The notes: a model not told the origin generated them from the sequence alone. Counted from the first letter of the stretch, positions 1 through 7,848 are shown. The stretch: 12,890 nt of DNA from an uncultured Haloferula sp. (GCA_946481625.1 CAMLOZ010000028.1:1-12890); one strand, 5' to 3'. Numbers and translations: made by a program.

Positions 1-1785
1 CTCCAGAACGGCGTCTCCGTACTCGATGTTTCCAATGTCAGCCCGGACCATGCCGTCGCGACCGATCCACTCACGGTCCGCTCGATCGAAGTCGTGCGCG
101 GTCCGGCGACCCTCCTCTACGGGCCGAACACCATCGGCGGCGTGGTCAATGTCATCGACGACCGTATCCCCATGGAGCGCTTCACCGGGGCTTGGCCCTC
201 CGGCAGCTTCGCCACCAGCCTGGGCACGGCCGACGATTCGGAGTCGGTTTCCGGCGATCTCACATTCGGCAAGGGGCCGCTCGTCTTCCATCTCGACGGC
301 TTCTCGCGAGAGACCGAGGACATCGCCATTCCCGGCTTCGCCCGATCCGCCCGTCTCCGAGCCAGCGAACCGCTCGCTCCCGGCGAAGCCGAGCCCTATG
401 GCATCCTTCCCAACAGCGCCACCGACTCGAAGGGCGCCGGCCTCGGGGCCTCCTATGTCTGGGACAAGGGATACTTCGGGCTGTCCTACTCCGGTGTCGA
501 TTCTCTCTACGGCACCGTGGCCGAGCCGGAGGTCACCATCGACCTCCGCCAGCGGCGCTGGGACTTCCGCGGCGCCTTCTACGACCCCGCGACCTGGATC
601 AAGGAGATCGAATACAAGTTCGGGCACTCCGACTACGCCCACACCGAATTCGAAGGTGCGGAGCGCGGCACCGAGTTCCTGATCGAGGGCTACAACGGCC
701 GGGCGGAACTCCTTCACCAGAAGCTCGGGCCCTTCGAAGGTGCCTTCGGCTTCGAGACCCGGGACAACAAGTTTTCCGCCCTCGGTGCCGAAGCCTTCCT
801 GCCCACGGTCGAGAACCAGACCAACTCCCTCTTTGTCTTCGAGGAGATCCCCTTCGGTAAAATCCGCCTCCAGTTCGGTGCCCGTTACGACCACCAGCGC
901 AACAAAACCGAGACCAACCCCGCCTTCGGTCCCGGGCTCGAGCGCGAGTTCGATGCCTTTAGTACTTCCGCGGGAATCGTTTACAATCCCACCCCGGACT
1001 ATGCGGTCGCGCTCTCGCTGGCCTACACCCAGCGCCCGCCGACCTATGTCGAACTTTTCGCCAACGGCCCACACGTCGCCACCGGCACCTTCGAAGTCGG
1101 CGATCCGAATCTGGATACGGAGGACTCCTTCTCCATCGATCTCTCCCTGCGCAAGAAAGCCGGATGGGTCACCGGCAGCGCGAGCGTCTTCTACTACCGC
1201 TTCGACAACTTCATCAGCCTCGCGTCGACCGGCGCGGACTTCACCGATCCGGATAGCGGCGACCTCATCCCCATCTTCGCCTACAGCGCCGTCGGCGCGA
1301 ACTTCCACGGCGGGGAGATCGAGACCACCTTCCACCTGATCGAGCCTGCCGTCGCGGAGGAAACCACCGACTCCAAGTCAGGCGTGGAGCCGCCGCCGGT
1401 TTCGAACCAGCGCCTCGATCTCATCCTCCGCGCGGACTACACGCACGCGGAGAACCGCGATACCAGCCTGCCGCTGCCGCGCATCCCTCCCTTCCGCGCC
1501 ACCGCCGCCCTCGACTACCAGCTCCACGGCTGGGGTGCCCGGATCGAGGGTCAATACGCGGCCCATCAGGATCGCCACGACATCAACGAACTGCCCACCG
1601 ATGCTTACCTCCTGGTCAATGCCGCGCTGAGCTACAAGCTCGCGCTCGGCGACGTGGACACCACCTTCTACCTCAAGGGCGTCAACCTGACCGACGAGGA
1701 AGCGCGCCAGAGCACATCCATCCTGAAGGACGTTGCCCCCCTTGCGGGCCGCGGCCTCGTCGCGGGGGTGCGGGCGGAATTTTAG
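1..1785 (+). CDS. TonB-dependent outer-membrane receptor, ZnuD-like (5' end outside window)
   Basis: This is an outer-membrane, TonB-driven transporter that imports a scarce ligand. The reading frame is open from base 1, so the signal peptide, TonB box and most of the plug lie upstream; 594 residues are visible. The end of the plug is clear at visible residues 28-57, with IEVVRGPATLLYGPNTIGG followed by VVNVIDDRIP, a hallmark of plug domains. The rest is beta-barrel with alternating aromatic strands. It closes on a terminal Phe (VRAEF), the expected C-terminal signal for outer-membrane insertion by BAM. Segments such as IPGFA in the first barrel loop, DYAHTE, EAFLPT and the ending DVAPLAGRGLVAGVRAEF resemble the ZnuD (zinc receptor) branch, so zinc or another metal is the best guess. 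I see no His-rich loop that would settle this. A GTG at 94 is internal, not a start. The stop codon overlaps that of the convergent gene by 3 bases. Siderophore or vitamin uptake is the alternative. Confidence 0.95.
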   Translation, partial: LQNGVSVLDVSNVSPDHAVATDPLTVRSIEVVRGPATLLYGPNTIGGVVNVIDDRIPMERFTGAWPSGSFATSLGTADDSESVSGDLTFGKGPLVFHLDGFSRETEDIAIPGFARSARLRASEPLAPGEAEPYGILPNSATDSKGAGLGASYVWDKGYFGLSYSGVDSLYGTVAEPEVTIDLRQRRWDFRGAFYDPATWIKEIEYKFGHSDYAHTEFEGAERGTEFLIEGYNGRAELLHQKLGPFEGAFGFETRDNKFSALGAEAFLPTVENQTNSLFVFEEIPFGKIRLQFGARYDHQRNKTETNPAFGPGLEREFDAFSTSAGIVYNPTPDYAVALSLAYTQRPPTYVELFANGPHVATGTFEVGDPNLDTEDSFSIDLSLRKKAGWVTGSASVFYYRFDNFISLASTGADFTDPDSGDLIPIFAYSAVGANFHGGEIETTFHLIEPAVAEETTDSKSGVEPPPVSNQRLDLILRADYTHAENRDTSLPLPRIPPFRATAALDYQLHGWGARIEGQYAAHQDRHDINELPTDAYLLVNAALSYKLALGDVDTTFYLKGVNLTDEEARQSTSILKDVAPLAGRGLVAGVRAEF

Positions 1786-2168
1786 GCCGCCCGCGTCCGC
1801 ATGACCGTCTTGCAGGCAAAGTGGAACAGCGTCACCAGCATGCAGGCGCCTATCCCTGCGACCAGCGGTGTCGCCTGCGTCGGAAACAAGAGGATGAAGC
1901 CCTTGCCCTTGATGAGAGTCGAATAGCTCGAAACACAGAAGGGAAACAGGAAGAGACGGAATTTGGTCCAGCCATCGGTGCGCTGTCCCGGCGTGCCGGT
2001 GGCGAAGTTCAGCGCGATGCCGATCAACCCTGAGATCCCCAAGGCCGAGAGCCAGATCGAAAGCGAGGGATCGAAATAGCAGAGGGCCACCGCGACATAC
2101 CAAGCGAGGTAGCACCAGAGGACGAGCTTGGGTCCGCGCAGGGTGGCGAAGTAGCGGATCAGGCGCAT
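1782..2168 (-). CDS. small multi-span membrane protein, unknown function
   Basis: I do not recognise this 128-residue protein. It has hydrophobic stretches at about residues 13-31, 36-56, 70-83 and 100-119, so three or four membrane spans, and a basic C-terminus (KTVMRTRAA). A polar loop around residues 58-70 (TGTPGQRTDGWTKF) would separate the second and third spans. I chose the ATG at 2168 because translation from there begins MRLIRYF directly before the first span. The 39 in-frame codons upstream give a polar, Arg/Ser-rich tail unlike the rest and probably are not translated. No convincing Shine-Dalgarno sequence precedes this ATG. The gene lies downstream of thiD on the same strand with a 144-bp gap, so co-transcription is possible but not shown. 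Its TAA shares bases with the TAG of the convergent receptor gene. Confidence 0.7.
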   Translation of the reverse strand: MRLIRYFATLRGPKLVLWCYLAWYVAVALCYFDPSLSIWLSALGISGLIGIALNFATGTPGQRTDGWTKFRLFLFPFCVSSYSTLIKGKGFILLFPTQATPLVAGIGACMLVTLFHFACKTVMRTRAA

Positions 2169-2273
2169 GGGCCGAGGCGAGTTTCGGCTCACCGCCTGCC
2201 ACTGCAAGGTGAAAGAGGTTCTCACGGATCGGCATCTAGCGGATTCCGAGCCATGACCGCGGATCAATTTGTC

Positions 2274-2290
2274 GGCTAGCGACACTAGCC
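2274..2290 (-). terminator. small perfect hairpin downstream of thiD, weak terminator candidate
   Basis: GGCTAG and CTAGCC form a perfect 6-bp stem around a 5-base loop, 22 bases after the thiD stop codon. No T-run follows in the thiD direction, so it is not a classic rho-independent terminator. It may be a processing or rho-linked stem, or chance. The rest of the 2169-2312 gap shows nothing I can name. Confidence 0.25.
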
Positions 2291-2312
2291 CCCGGGATTC
2301 CCCCTATCCTGT

Positions 2313-3107
2313 TCACTCCCACACCGTGCCTTGATTCAGCGCGGCGATGCCGCCCCAGGCAAACGAACGGGCGAGCGCCTCACCTAGATAGGCCTTCGCC
2401 TCCTTCACCGCGTCGTGCAGGCCTTCCCCTTTCGCGAGCCGCGCGGTGATCGCCGCGGAGAGCGTGCAGCCGGTGCCGTGCGAGGCTGCGCCTTCTATCC
2501 GCGCGGCACGGAACCACTCGGGCAATCCATTCTCCCAAAGCAGGTCCGCACAGGTTTCCTGCCCGAGGTGCCCGCCCTTCAGCAGCACCGCGCAGCCGTG
2601 CCTCGCGGAAAGTTCCGATGCCGCGCGCTCCATCGACACCTCGTCCCTGACCGGACCGCCCCAAAGCACCTCCGCCTCGTCGAGGTTCGGCGTGATCACG
2701 GTGGCCAGCGGGAACAAGCGCTCCTTGTACGCCGCGATCGCATTCTCTTCGAGGAGAGGGTCGCCGGTGGATGCGATCATCACCGGATCGATCACCAGGG
2801 GAATGCCGCGGTACTCCGAAAGGATCTCCGTGACCGCCACGATGTGGGCCTTCGAAAAGAGCATGCCGGTCTTGATCGCGCCGACGGGGAAGGCCTCCAG
2901 CAAGACGCGGAGCTGGTCCTGCAGGATCGCCGGCGGCACCGCGTGTACCGACCGCACCACCGCGGGAGTCTCCGCCACGACGCAGGTCACCGCCGTGAGA
3001 CCGAACACGCCGTGATGCTGGAAGGTCTTCAGGTCCGCCTGAAGTCCCGCCCCTGCCGAACAATCGGATCCAGCAATGCTCAACGCGACCGGCGGGGAGG
3101 TGCTCAC
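2313..3107 (-). CDS. thiD: hydroxymethylpyrimidine/phosphomethylpyrimidine kinase ThiD
   Basis: ThiD phosphorylates 4-amino-5-hydroxymethyl-2-methylpyrimidine (HMP) to HMP-P and then HMP-PP, the pyrimidine half of thiamine, in the cytosol. The ribokinase-like fold is well marked from end to end: N-terminal ALSIAGSDCSAGAGLQADLK (substrate loop), KTGMLFS, DPVMIASTGDPLL, TPNLDEAEVL, LLKGGH, and near the C-terminus HGTGCTLSAAI, which holds the anion hole and the family's GTGCT signature. The length of 264 residues from the chosen start matches the usual 260-270. I prefer the GTG at 3107 (MSTSPPVALSIAGSD) because the 40 codons further upstream would add a Gly/Pro/Cys-rich tail foreign to the family and would run into the divergent gene. 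The Shine-Dalgarno site is poor. A Cys sits in the first loop (GSDCSAG), where many homologues have Ser. No other thiamine gene and no recognisable TPP riboswitch lies beside it, so it is probably a stand-alone salvage/biosynthesis kinase. Confidence 0.96.
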   Translation of the reverse strand: MSTSPPVALSIAGSDCSAGAGLQADLKTFQHHGVFGLTAVTCVVAETPAVVRSVHAVPPAILQDQLRVLLEAFPVGAIKTGMLFSKAHIVAVTEILSEYRGIPLVIDPVMIASTGDPLLEENAIAAYKERLFPLATVITPNLDEAEVLWGGPVRDEVSMERAASELSARHGCAVLLKGGHLGQETCADLLWENGLPEWFRAARIEGAASHGTGCTLSAAITARLAKGEGLHDAVKEAKAYLGEALARSFAWGGIAALNQGTVWE

Positions 3108-3178
3108 GACCGCGACAATAAGCCCAGGGTCCACGCCGAAGCAATCCGGGATCGACAGCGGAGGCAGGGAAGATTGCC

Positions 3179-3832
3179 ATGGGCACCATGGACAACGCCC
3201 ATCTCCCTCCCCTTCCCCAGCCGCCACCGATGCCCGTGCCGGTGCAAGTCGAACCGCAGGCCGTGAAGGTCTTCGGTGTGATCCATCTCGTCTTCGCCGG
3301 ACTGGGGTTCATCACCGGCCTCTGGAATCTCGCCAGCTTCTTCTTCGCCGGGATGCTGGTCGGTTTCCCCGCTGCCGCCACAACACCCCAGATGCAGGCG
3401 CAAATGCAGGCGCAAATGGAAATGCAGACGGAGTTACGCTGGGTTTCCCTGATGACGGGCATCTTCATGATCGGCCTCGCGGTCCTGCTCCTGATCTCCG
3501 GCCTCAAGCTGGTCCGTTCCAATCCCGACGGTATCCCCTGGTCGAATCGCTATGCCTGGACCTCGATCGCCACGAAGCTCGTCTCCATGGTCGTAGCCAT
3601 CGGCTGGGTCGTGCCGAAAACGAAAGCGCTGATGGAGCAAGTGATGACGGGCAGCGGTATGCCCGCCGGCCCGGGACAGAGCGTGGTCTCCGCCATGGGC
3701 GGGATGATGTCGATCAGCGGCGTCATCTCCCCGCTCGTCTCCTGCACCTATCCGGTGCTGGCGCTTTATTTCCTCAATCGCCCCGCGGTGAAAGAGTGGA
3801 GTGCTTCCCGCCGCGCCCCAGGTGTTCCTTGA
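3179..3832 (+). CDS. four-span membrane protein with Pro-rich N-terminus, unknown function
   Basis: This is a 217-residue integral membrane protein that I cannot assign. The first 27 residues are Pro-rich and polar (LPPLPQPPPMPVPVQV), without a signal peptide, and are likely cytosolic. Hydrophobic segments follow at about 31-64 (long or kinked), 89-112, 126-146 and 175-199. Between the first two is a Met/Gln stretch (QMQAQMQAQMEMQ, residues 71-83) encoded by a 12-bp tandem repeat. A Gly/Met/Pro-rich loop (about 154-180) precedes the last span. Small four-span proteins of this general shape are common and mostly uncharacterised. The start at 3179 has GGGAAG about 8 bases upstream; an in-frame ATG at 3188 is an alternative that removes three residues. 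It is divergent from thiD (71-bp gap) and its last 59 bases overlap the antisense 3' end of the esterase gene. Confidence 0.75.
   Translation: MGTMDNAHLPPLPQPPPMPVPVQVEPQAVKVFGVIHLVFAGLGFITGLWNLASFFFAGMLVGFPAAATTPQMQAQMQAQMEMQTELRWVSLMTGIFMIGLAVLLLISGLKLVRSNPDGIPWSNRYAWTSIATKLVSMVVAIGWVVPKTKALMEQVMTGSGMPAGPGQSVVSAMGGMMSISGVISPLVSCTYPVLALYFLNRPAVKEWSASRRAPGVP
3392..3415 (+). repeat. 12-bp tandem repeat (two units) in membrane-protein gene
   Basis: The unit ATGCAGGCGCAA occurs twice head to tail and is followed by a diverged ATGGAAATGCAG. It is in frame and encodes MQAQ-MQAQ-MEMQ in the loop between spans 1 and 2 of the protein starting at 3179. It looks like slippage expansion within coding DNA, so unit number may vary between strains. 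Confidence 0.8.
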
Positions 3833-5384
3833 GGATGCGCTTCACCTCAACCGCGGCCTGCGGACAAGCGGGCACGCTGTGATTGAAGGGCACGATGCAC
3901 TCGCTCTGCACGGGCGCGAGGTGCGATGACCAGTAGGGCACCACGCCGTCCGAGCTATCGGGCGTATCGCCACGGCCCCGGTCCCCGATCACCGAGTGAA
4001 TTTGAAGTCCCTCGCGGAAGGGCAGGCGCCCCATCGCCTCGTAAGCGGGATAGGACGGAGAAAGCGAACCGATGCTGGTGAGCCAGCCTTTCGACGAGCC
4101 CTCGCCCGCGGTGGTCAGACTGCTGACGTCGTTCAATGTGAAGTCCACGAAATCCACGGTCAGCCGCTTCGGCAGGCGGATCATGTTCCGGATCAGCGAG
4201 GAGAAAAAGCGGTCTGCCATTGGCGATCCGCGGTGGGGAGCGGCCATGAAGATCACGCGATCCGGCGGCTCCAGCGGATCGTACATCGTGAGCAGCCGCA
4301 CCGCTTCGCGGAGGTTCTTGTTGTCGGTCACTTGCTCCAGCGGACGCTTCTGAAAGGCGTGGTAGAAGGCATCGCCCGGTTTCTTCAAGGAGGCGTGGGA
4401 GATCACCCCGCCCATCGAGTGTCCGATCACGATCATGCGATCCCATTGGCCGGTCGGCCCCTTCTTGCGGGCGTGGCGATCGGCATTCATCATCGCGAGC
4501 CGGAAAAGAGCGGCACTGTAGAGCCAATTGTTCCCCGTCGGATAGCTATAGAACCAGACCTGATAGTTCTCGCGGAACCAAGGCTCGCGGTTCAGCTCGT
4601 TGTAGAGGCGCTTGAAGGTACCCGGGCTGGAGTTCAGGCCGTGAACCATCACCACGGGGATCCTTTTCGGATCGTAAGGCGACGATACGTAAAGCGCCGT
4701 CTCCTCGGTGAAGCGGCTCGGCAGGAAGACCTTCTCCAAGTCAAGGTCGTCGAGATCACTCATTTGCCAATAGAGCGCGGAGGGTGCCGACCAATCCGCC
4801 GCAAGGGGAAGCTTCCGGTCGCCGACCGCGATCTCCTTCACCCTCCCGGGATAAGAGAACGACCATTCCGGCTGCTTGCCCGCGGGGAAGCGCAGCACCG
4901 CTGTTAGATTCAGGGGCACGCCGGTGGGCGGCTCGAATTCCCAACGCGGCTTGCCTTCCTCCGCGGTCTTTTTCCAGCCCACCACCGGCAAGCCGATGCC
5001 GACCTCGATGTGCCGTTCGCCGATGGCCTTGGTGGAAATCGCCGAGGCCGGGACGAGGGCATCGAGATCATGCATGCGGATGCCGGCGCCGAGGCTGCGC
5101 GATTCGTCAATGCGGGATCCCAGCTCCGCCGCCCGCTCGTGGTAGGTTCCCGTTCCACAGCGAAGGCGGTCGAAGAGCTTCATCACCGCCGCGTTGTAGG
5201 CACCGATTGCCGCGGGATCGCCCGTCCGCCCGGCTTCCTGCCAAGCGCGCCGCGCCTCCTCCATCGTCGCCGCGGGATCCCCACGCGAGGCACGGGGAAG
5301 GCTCCGGCATTGGGGCGGCGAGGGTGTCCCGCATTGGGACAAGATCAGCACACCGGCAAGCAGCAGGATCTTGCGAGCGTGCAT
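3774..5384 (-). CDS. putative lipoprotein alpha/beta-hydrolase (PGAP1/lipase-like esterase)
   Basis: This is a 536-residue predicted envelope esterase or lipase. The N-terminus MHARKILLLAGVLILSQCG is a basic, hydrophobic leader ending at Cys18. It resembles a lipobox, but Gln at -1 is unusual, so lipidation is probable rather than certain. Residues 30-230 are an N-terminal domain I do not recognise. The hydrolase fold starts near residue 241: VVMVHGLNSSPGTF (oxyanion-hole HG at 248-249), then GHSMGG at 321-326 with nucleophile Ser323, AAPHRGS at 381-387 as in PGAP1-like and triacylglycerol lipases, SDGVVP with likely acid Asp479, and FNHS with likely catalytic His502. The full triad is therefore present and the enzyme is probably active; the substrate is unknown. 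The ATG at 5384 lies 20 bp after the stop of the zinc-ribbon/HEAT gene, so the two are probably one operon. No clear Shine-Dalgarno precedes it. The last 19 codons run antisense into the convergent membrane-protein gene. Confidence 0.88.
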   Translation of the reverse strand: MHARKILLLAGVLILSQCGTPSPPQCRSLPRASRGDPAATMEEARRAWQEAGRTGDPAAIGAYNAAVMKLFDRLRCGTGTYHERAAELGSRIDESRSLGAGIRMHDLDALVPASAISTKAIGERHIEVGIGLPVVGWKKTAEEGKPRWEFEPPTGVPLNLTAVLRFPAGKQPEWSFSYPGRVKEIAVGDRKLPLAADWSAPSALYWQMSDLDDLDLEKVFLPSRFTEETALYVSSPYDPKRIPVVMVHGLNSSPGTFKRLYNELNREPWFRENYQVWFYSYPTGNNWLYSAALFRLAMMNADRHARKKGPTGQWDRMIVIGHSMGGVISHASLKKPGDAFYHAFQKRPLEQVTDNKNLREAVRLLTMYDPLEPPDRVIFMAAPHRGSPMADRFFSSLIRNMIRLPKRLTVDFVDFTLNDVSSLTTAGEGSSKGWLTSIGSLSPSYPAYEAMGRLPFREGLQIHSVIGDRGRGDTPDSSDGVVPYWSSHLAPVQSECIVPFNHSVPACPQAAVEVKRILKEHLGRGGKHSTLSPRGD

Positions 5385-5404
5385 GATCGTGGTTTCGCCG
5401 GGGT

Positions 5405-7003
5405 TCAGGACCGCGACCGGATCGCGGCCAGGGCCCGCTCGATATAAACAGAGAGCTCGGCGTCCGCATCCGCGCGCGCCGCTTCCAAGGCCGGGATGCT
5501 CGCGGAGCTACCGACGCGACCCAGCAGACGCGCGGCCGAACGCTTCATCGAGGCTTGCACTTTGGCGAAATGTCCCAGCACCCGCTCTTCGATCGGCGGG
5601 CCGAAGCTGCCATAGAGTTCTTCCCAGCGATTGTGATCCGCGACCCACAGGGCATCCACCAAGGGAATCGACTCCTTGTCCTTCGCCGCCGCCAGGAACT
5701 TGACCATGCTGTCCGGCACTTCGCCGAGCGCGGGCGGAAGCTTGGCGAGCGCGGCCCGCACCACCGGAACCGAGCCGTCGTCCGGTTCCGCCCATGCCAG
5801 AAGCGCCCGGCAGATCTGGTCCTGCATCGCCAGGTCGCCCTCTTTCATGAGCTGCAGCATCCGCGCGACGATATCCTTGCGGTAGAGCTTCGGTTCCGCA
5901 TCCGCGAGCCGCATGATTGCATTGCGCGCGCGCTCCAGATCGATGCTCTCCATTTCGCGGCGGTTCAACTCGTAGAAGGCGGGGTTCTCGCGGTTCGTCA
6001 GCTTCTCCAGCGGACCTTCGACGAAGCTGCTGTTATCCACCGCCACCTCGATCACGCGCAAATCGTCGATCACCCGCTTCACTTCGCCGAAGCGCTCGCA
6101 GAGACGGGCAAGTTCGGCCAGATCCTGCGGCGATCCCGAAACAACCATGAGGTAGTCGGGAAGCCGGGGATAGATGTGGGAACTCGGATCCGCACCCGTG
6201 TTCCGGACGATGTAGTCCTTGATCTGCAGCCGATGGTAGCCTTGTAGCTCGCGGAGCCAGATTCCCGTCGCGCTCCGTCCTGCCAGCGTCGGCGAGTTCC
6301 GGTAACGCTCGATCTCCTTTTCAAGCGGCTCGTAGCCGATCTCCTTTTTGAGCTCCGCATAGGCCGGATCACCCGAATTGGCGGCCGGTGCCTCCGGCGG
6401 CCCGGGGCGGATCGCAAGGGATCCGCCCTCGGAGGTCTTCGGGCTATTGCCCTCGGTGAAGAGGAAGGGAAAAGACAGCAGCAGGGAGCTCGCCACGATC
6501 GCGCCGAAGGTTGCCCTCAGCCGCGCGGTAGGATTCGCCGCGAGCAGGAAGATCCATGCGATCAGCGCGGTGAATCCCGCCAGCATCAGCCGCTTGGATT
6601 GCTGGGCACCGTCCAGCATGCCCCCCGGCCTTCCGCCGAAGGCGAGCAGCACCAGCACCAGCACCACCGCGGCCACAGCCACCAGCCCGAAGAGCATCCG
6701 CAACGGCGAAGTCCCCGCCAGAGGCGTGTGCACCGGTTCCTCCGCATACTGCACCGTCTGGAAGTTTGCTGCCACGCTCGCACCCTTCGGGATCCGGGAA
6801 AACTGGTCCAGACCGCGGTCCCGCCGCTCGCCCGGGTAGAATTTCTTCTGCCGCACCACCACCTCGTCGTTCACGCGGAAGCGGTGTTCGCAGGTGCCGC
6901 ACTCGACCATGCGGTCTTTCAGTTCCGGGCCCACCTTGAAGCGCTGGCCACAGCCGGGGCACCGGATCGAGAGTTTGTCAGCGTCGCTTAGTCGGTCGTC
7001 CAT
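5405..7003 (-). CDS. zinc-ribbon (MJ0042-type) membrane protein with HEAT-like C-terminus
   Basis: This 532-residue protein has three parts. (a) Residues 13-46 form a compact zinc ribbon, CPGC at 15-18 and CGTC at 35-38, with the FKV/FRV strands typical of MJ0042-type ribbons; four Cys should bind one Zn. (b) Three hydrophobic segments follow at about 102-123, 138-157 and 165-183. (c) A large C-terminal region, about 200-532, is soluble and helical, and ends in a HEAT-like stretch (ARLLGRVGSSASIPALEAA at about 491-509). The ribbon would be cytosolic; with three spans the C-terminal part would lie on the other side of the membrane. The function is unknown; a scaffold or regulator is a guess. 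Translation from the ATG at 7003 begins MDDRLSDADK just before the ribbon, and no in-frame alternative is closer, but no Shine-Dalgarno is properly spaced for it. It is the first gene of a unit with the esterase 20 bp downstream and is divergent from the coiled-coil zinc-ribbon gene. Confidence 0.82.
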   Translation of the reverse strand: MDDRLSDADKLSIRCPGCGQRFKVGPELKDRMVECGTCEHRFRVNDEVVVRQKKFYPGERRDRGLDQFSRIPKGASVAANFQTVQYAEEPVHTPLAGTSPLRMLFGLVAVAAVVLVLVLLAFGGRPGGMLDGAQQSKRLMLAGFTALIAWIFLLAANPTARLRATFGAIVASSLLLSFPFLFTEGNSPKTSEGGSLAIRPGPPEAPAANSGDPAYAELKKEIGYEPLEKEIERYRNSPTLAGRSATGIWLRELQGYHRLQIKDYIVRNTGADPSSHIYPRLPDYLMVVSGSPQDLAELARLCERFGEVKRVIDDLRVIEVAVDNSSFVEGPLEKLTNRENPAFYELNRREMESIDLERARNAIMRLADAEPKLYRKDIVARMLQLMKEGDLAMQDQICRALLAWAEPDDGSVPVVRAALAKLPPALGEVPDSMVKFLAAAKDKESIPLVDALWVADHNRWEELYGSFGPPIEERVLGHFAKVQASMKRSAARLLGRVGSSASIPALEAARADADAELSVYIERALAAIRSRS

Positions 7004-7014
7004 GCGCTGCCGCG

Positions 7015-7043
7015 ATCATTGGACGTTCCTCCGGGCATTGCAA
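7015..7043 (-). promoter_or_regulatory. possible sigma70 promoter for the zinc-ribbon/HEAT gene
   Basis: Read on the minus strand, TTGCAA (7043-7038) and AATGAT (7020-7015) are separated by 17 bases, each matching 4 of 6 consensus positions. The predicted start near 7008 leaves an almost leaderless mRNA for the ATG at 7003, which would agree with the absence of a Shine-Dalgarno. The remainder of the 7004-7109 divergent gap shows no convincing promoter for the plus-strand gene. Confidence 0.3.
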
Positions 7044-7109
7044 CCCGCGATCCACCCCCCGCCGCCGACAGGGCTTGCGCCTCCCCCACCCCGCCGCTAA
7101 CAAACCGCC

Positions 7110-7814
7110 ATGTCGCCTTCGATCCAAGCTCTCCTCGTGCTCCAAGACCGCGACCGCCGCCTCCGCGGGATGGCCGAGGACCTCGACCGCATCCCGAAGG
7201 ACGAAGCCCGCGCCAGGGAACGCCTGGCCGGCGACGAGGCCGCCGTGAAAAAGGCGCGCGAGGACCTCATGGCGAACGAGGTCGAGATCAAGAAGGTCGA
7301 ACTCGACGTGGGAACCCGCCGCACCACCATCCAGCGTCTCAAGACCCAGCAGTTCGAGACCCGCAAGAACGACGAGTACCAGGCGCTCGGCCACGAGATC
7401 GTCCGCTACGAGAAGGAGGTCGATGCGCTCGAGACCAAGGAGCTCGAGTTCATGGAGCGGGCCGACTCGCTCCGCGCCACCCTGGCCGCTGCGGAGCAAG
7501 CGCTGGCCAAAACCATGCACCGCGTCGATGAAGAGCTCGCGGCGCTCGCCGAACGGAAGAAGCGGATCGAAGGCGAAGCCGCCGAGTTGAAGGAAGAACG
7601 CGCCCGCCTCGCCGCCGCCGCTCCGGAAGCCCAGATGCCCCTCTATGAGCGCCTGCTCAAGACCAAGAACGGTCTCGCTGTCGTCCCCACCGTCGCGGGC
7701 AAGTGCACCGGCTGCCACATGAAGCTCGTCGCCTCCACCCTGGTAAAAGTGAACTCCGGCGTCGAAGGCACCCAATGCGAGAGCTGCGGCCGCTTGCTCT
7801 ACGCCGGGGAATAG
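7110..7814 (+). CDS. coiled-coil protein with C-terminal C4 zinc ribbon (DUF164/zf-RING_7 family)
   Basis: This 234-residue cytosolic protein belongs to the widespread family whose members include Helicobacter HP0958 and chlamydial CT398/CdsZ. Family members serve as scaffolds or chaperones in different processes (flagellar and type III secretion contacts in those two cases), so the role here is open. The sequence shows a long charged heptad-rich coiled coil, about residues 5-185, with the family motif KNDEYQAL at 87-94 near the hairpin turn. A zinc ribbon follows: CTGC at 199-202 and CESC at 223-226. All four Cys are present and the length is normal. The ATG at 7110 has no good Shine-Dalgarno, which is common in this window. 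The next gene is convergent, 34 bp after the stop, with no obvious terminator between them. No flagellar or secretion genes are visible here. Confidence 0.92.
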   Translation: MSPSIQALLVLQDRDRRLRGMAEDLDRIPKDEARARERLAGDEAAVKKAREDLMANEVEIKKVELDVGTRRTTIQRLKTQQFETRKNDEYQALGHEIVRYEKEVDALETKELEFMERADSLRATLAAAEQALAKTMHRVDEELAALAERKKRIEGEAAELKEERARLAAAAPEAQMPLYERLLKTKNGLAVVPTVAGKCTGCHMKLVASTLVKVNSGVEGTQCESCGRLLYAGE

Positions 7815-7848
7815 AGGCTCTCCAAACGCGCCACGCAGCTTTCCCGGC

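Noticed and set aside
2274..2290. Hairpin after thiD as a firm rho-independent terminator
   Set aside because: The stem is only 6 bp and no T-run follows in the gene's direction; listed only as a weak candidate.
3108..3178. TPP riboswitch before thiD
   Set aside because: The gap is only 71 bp and I see none of the conserved THI-box segments.
3108..3227. Upstream extension of thiD by 40 codons
   Set aside because: The extension encodes a Gly/Pro/Cys-rich stretch absent from the family and overlaps the start of the divergent gene; the GTG at 3107 gives the usual length.
2415..3266. 283-codon open frame on the plus strand
   Set aside because: It is antisense to thiD and rich in Arg and His with no recognisable motif.
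3996..4907. 303-codon open frame on the plus strand
   Set aside because: It is antisense to the esterase gene, which has a complete catalytic motif set; composition (Arg/His/Val-rich, no domain) is that of a GC-rich shadow.
7074..7103. TTGCGC and TAACAA at 17-base spacing as a promoter for the coiled-coil gene
   Set aside because: Each hexamer matches only about half of the consensus and the -10 would end just before the ATG.
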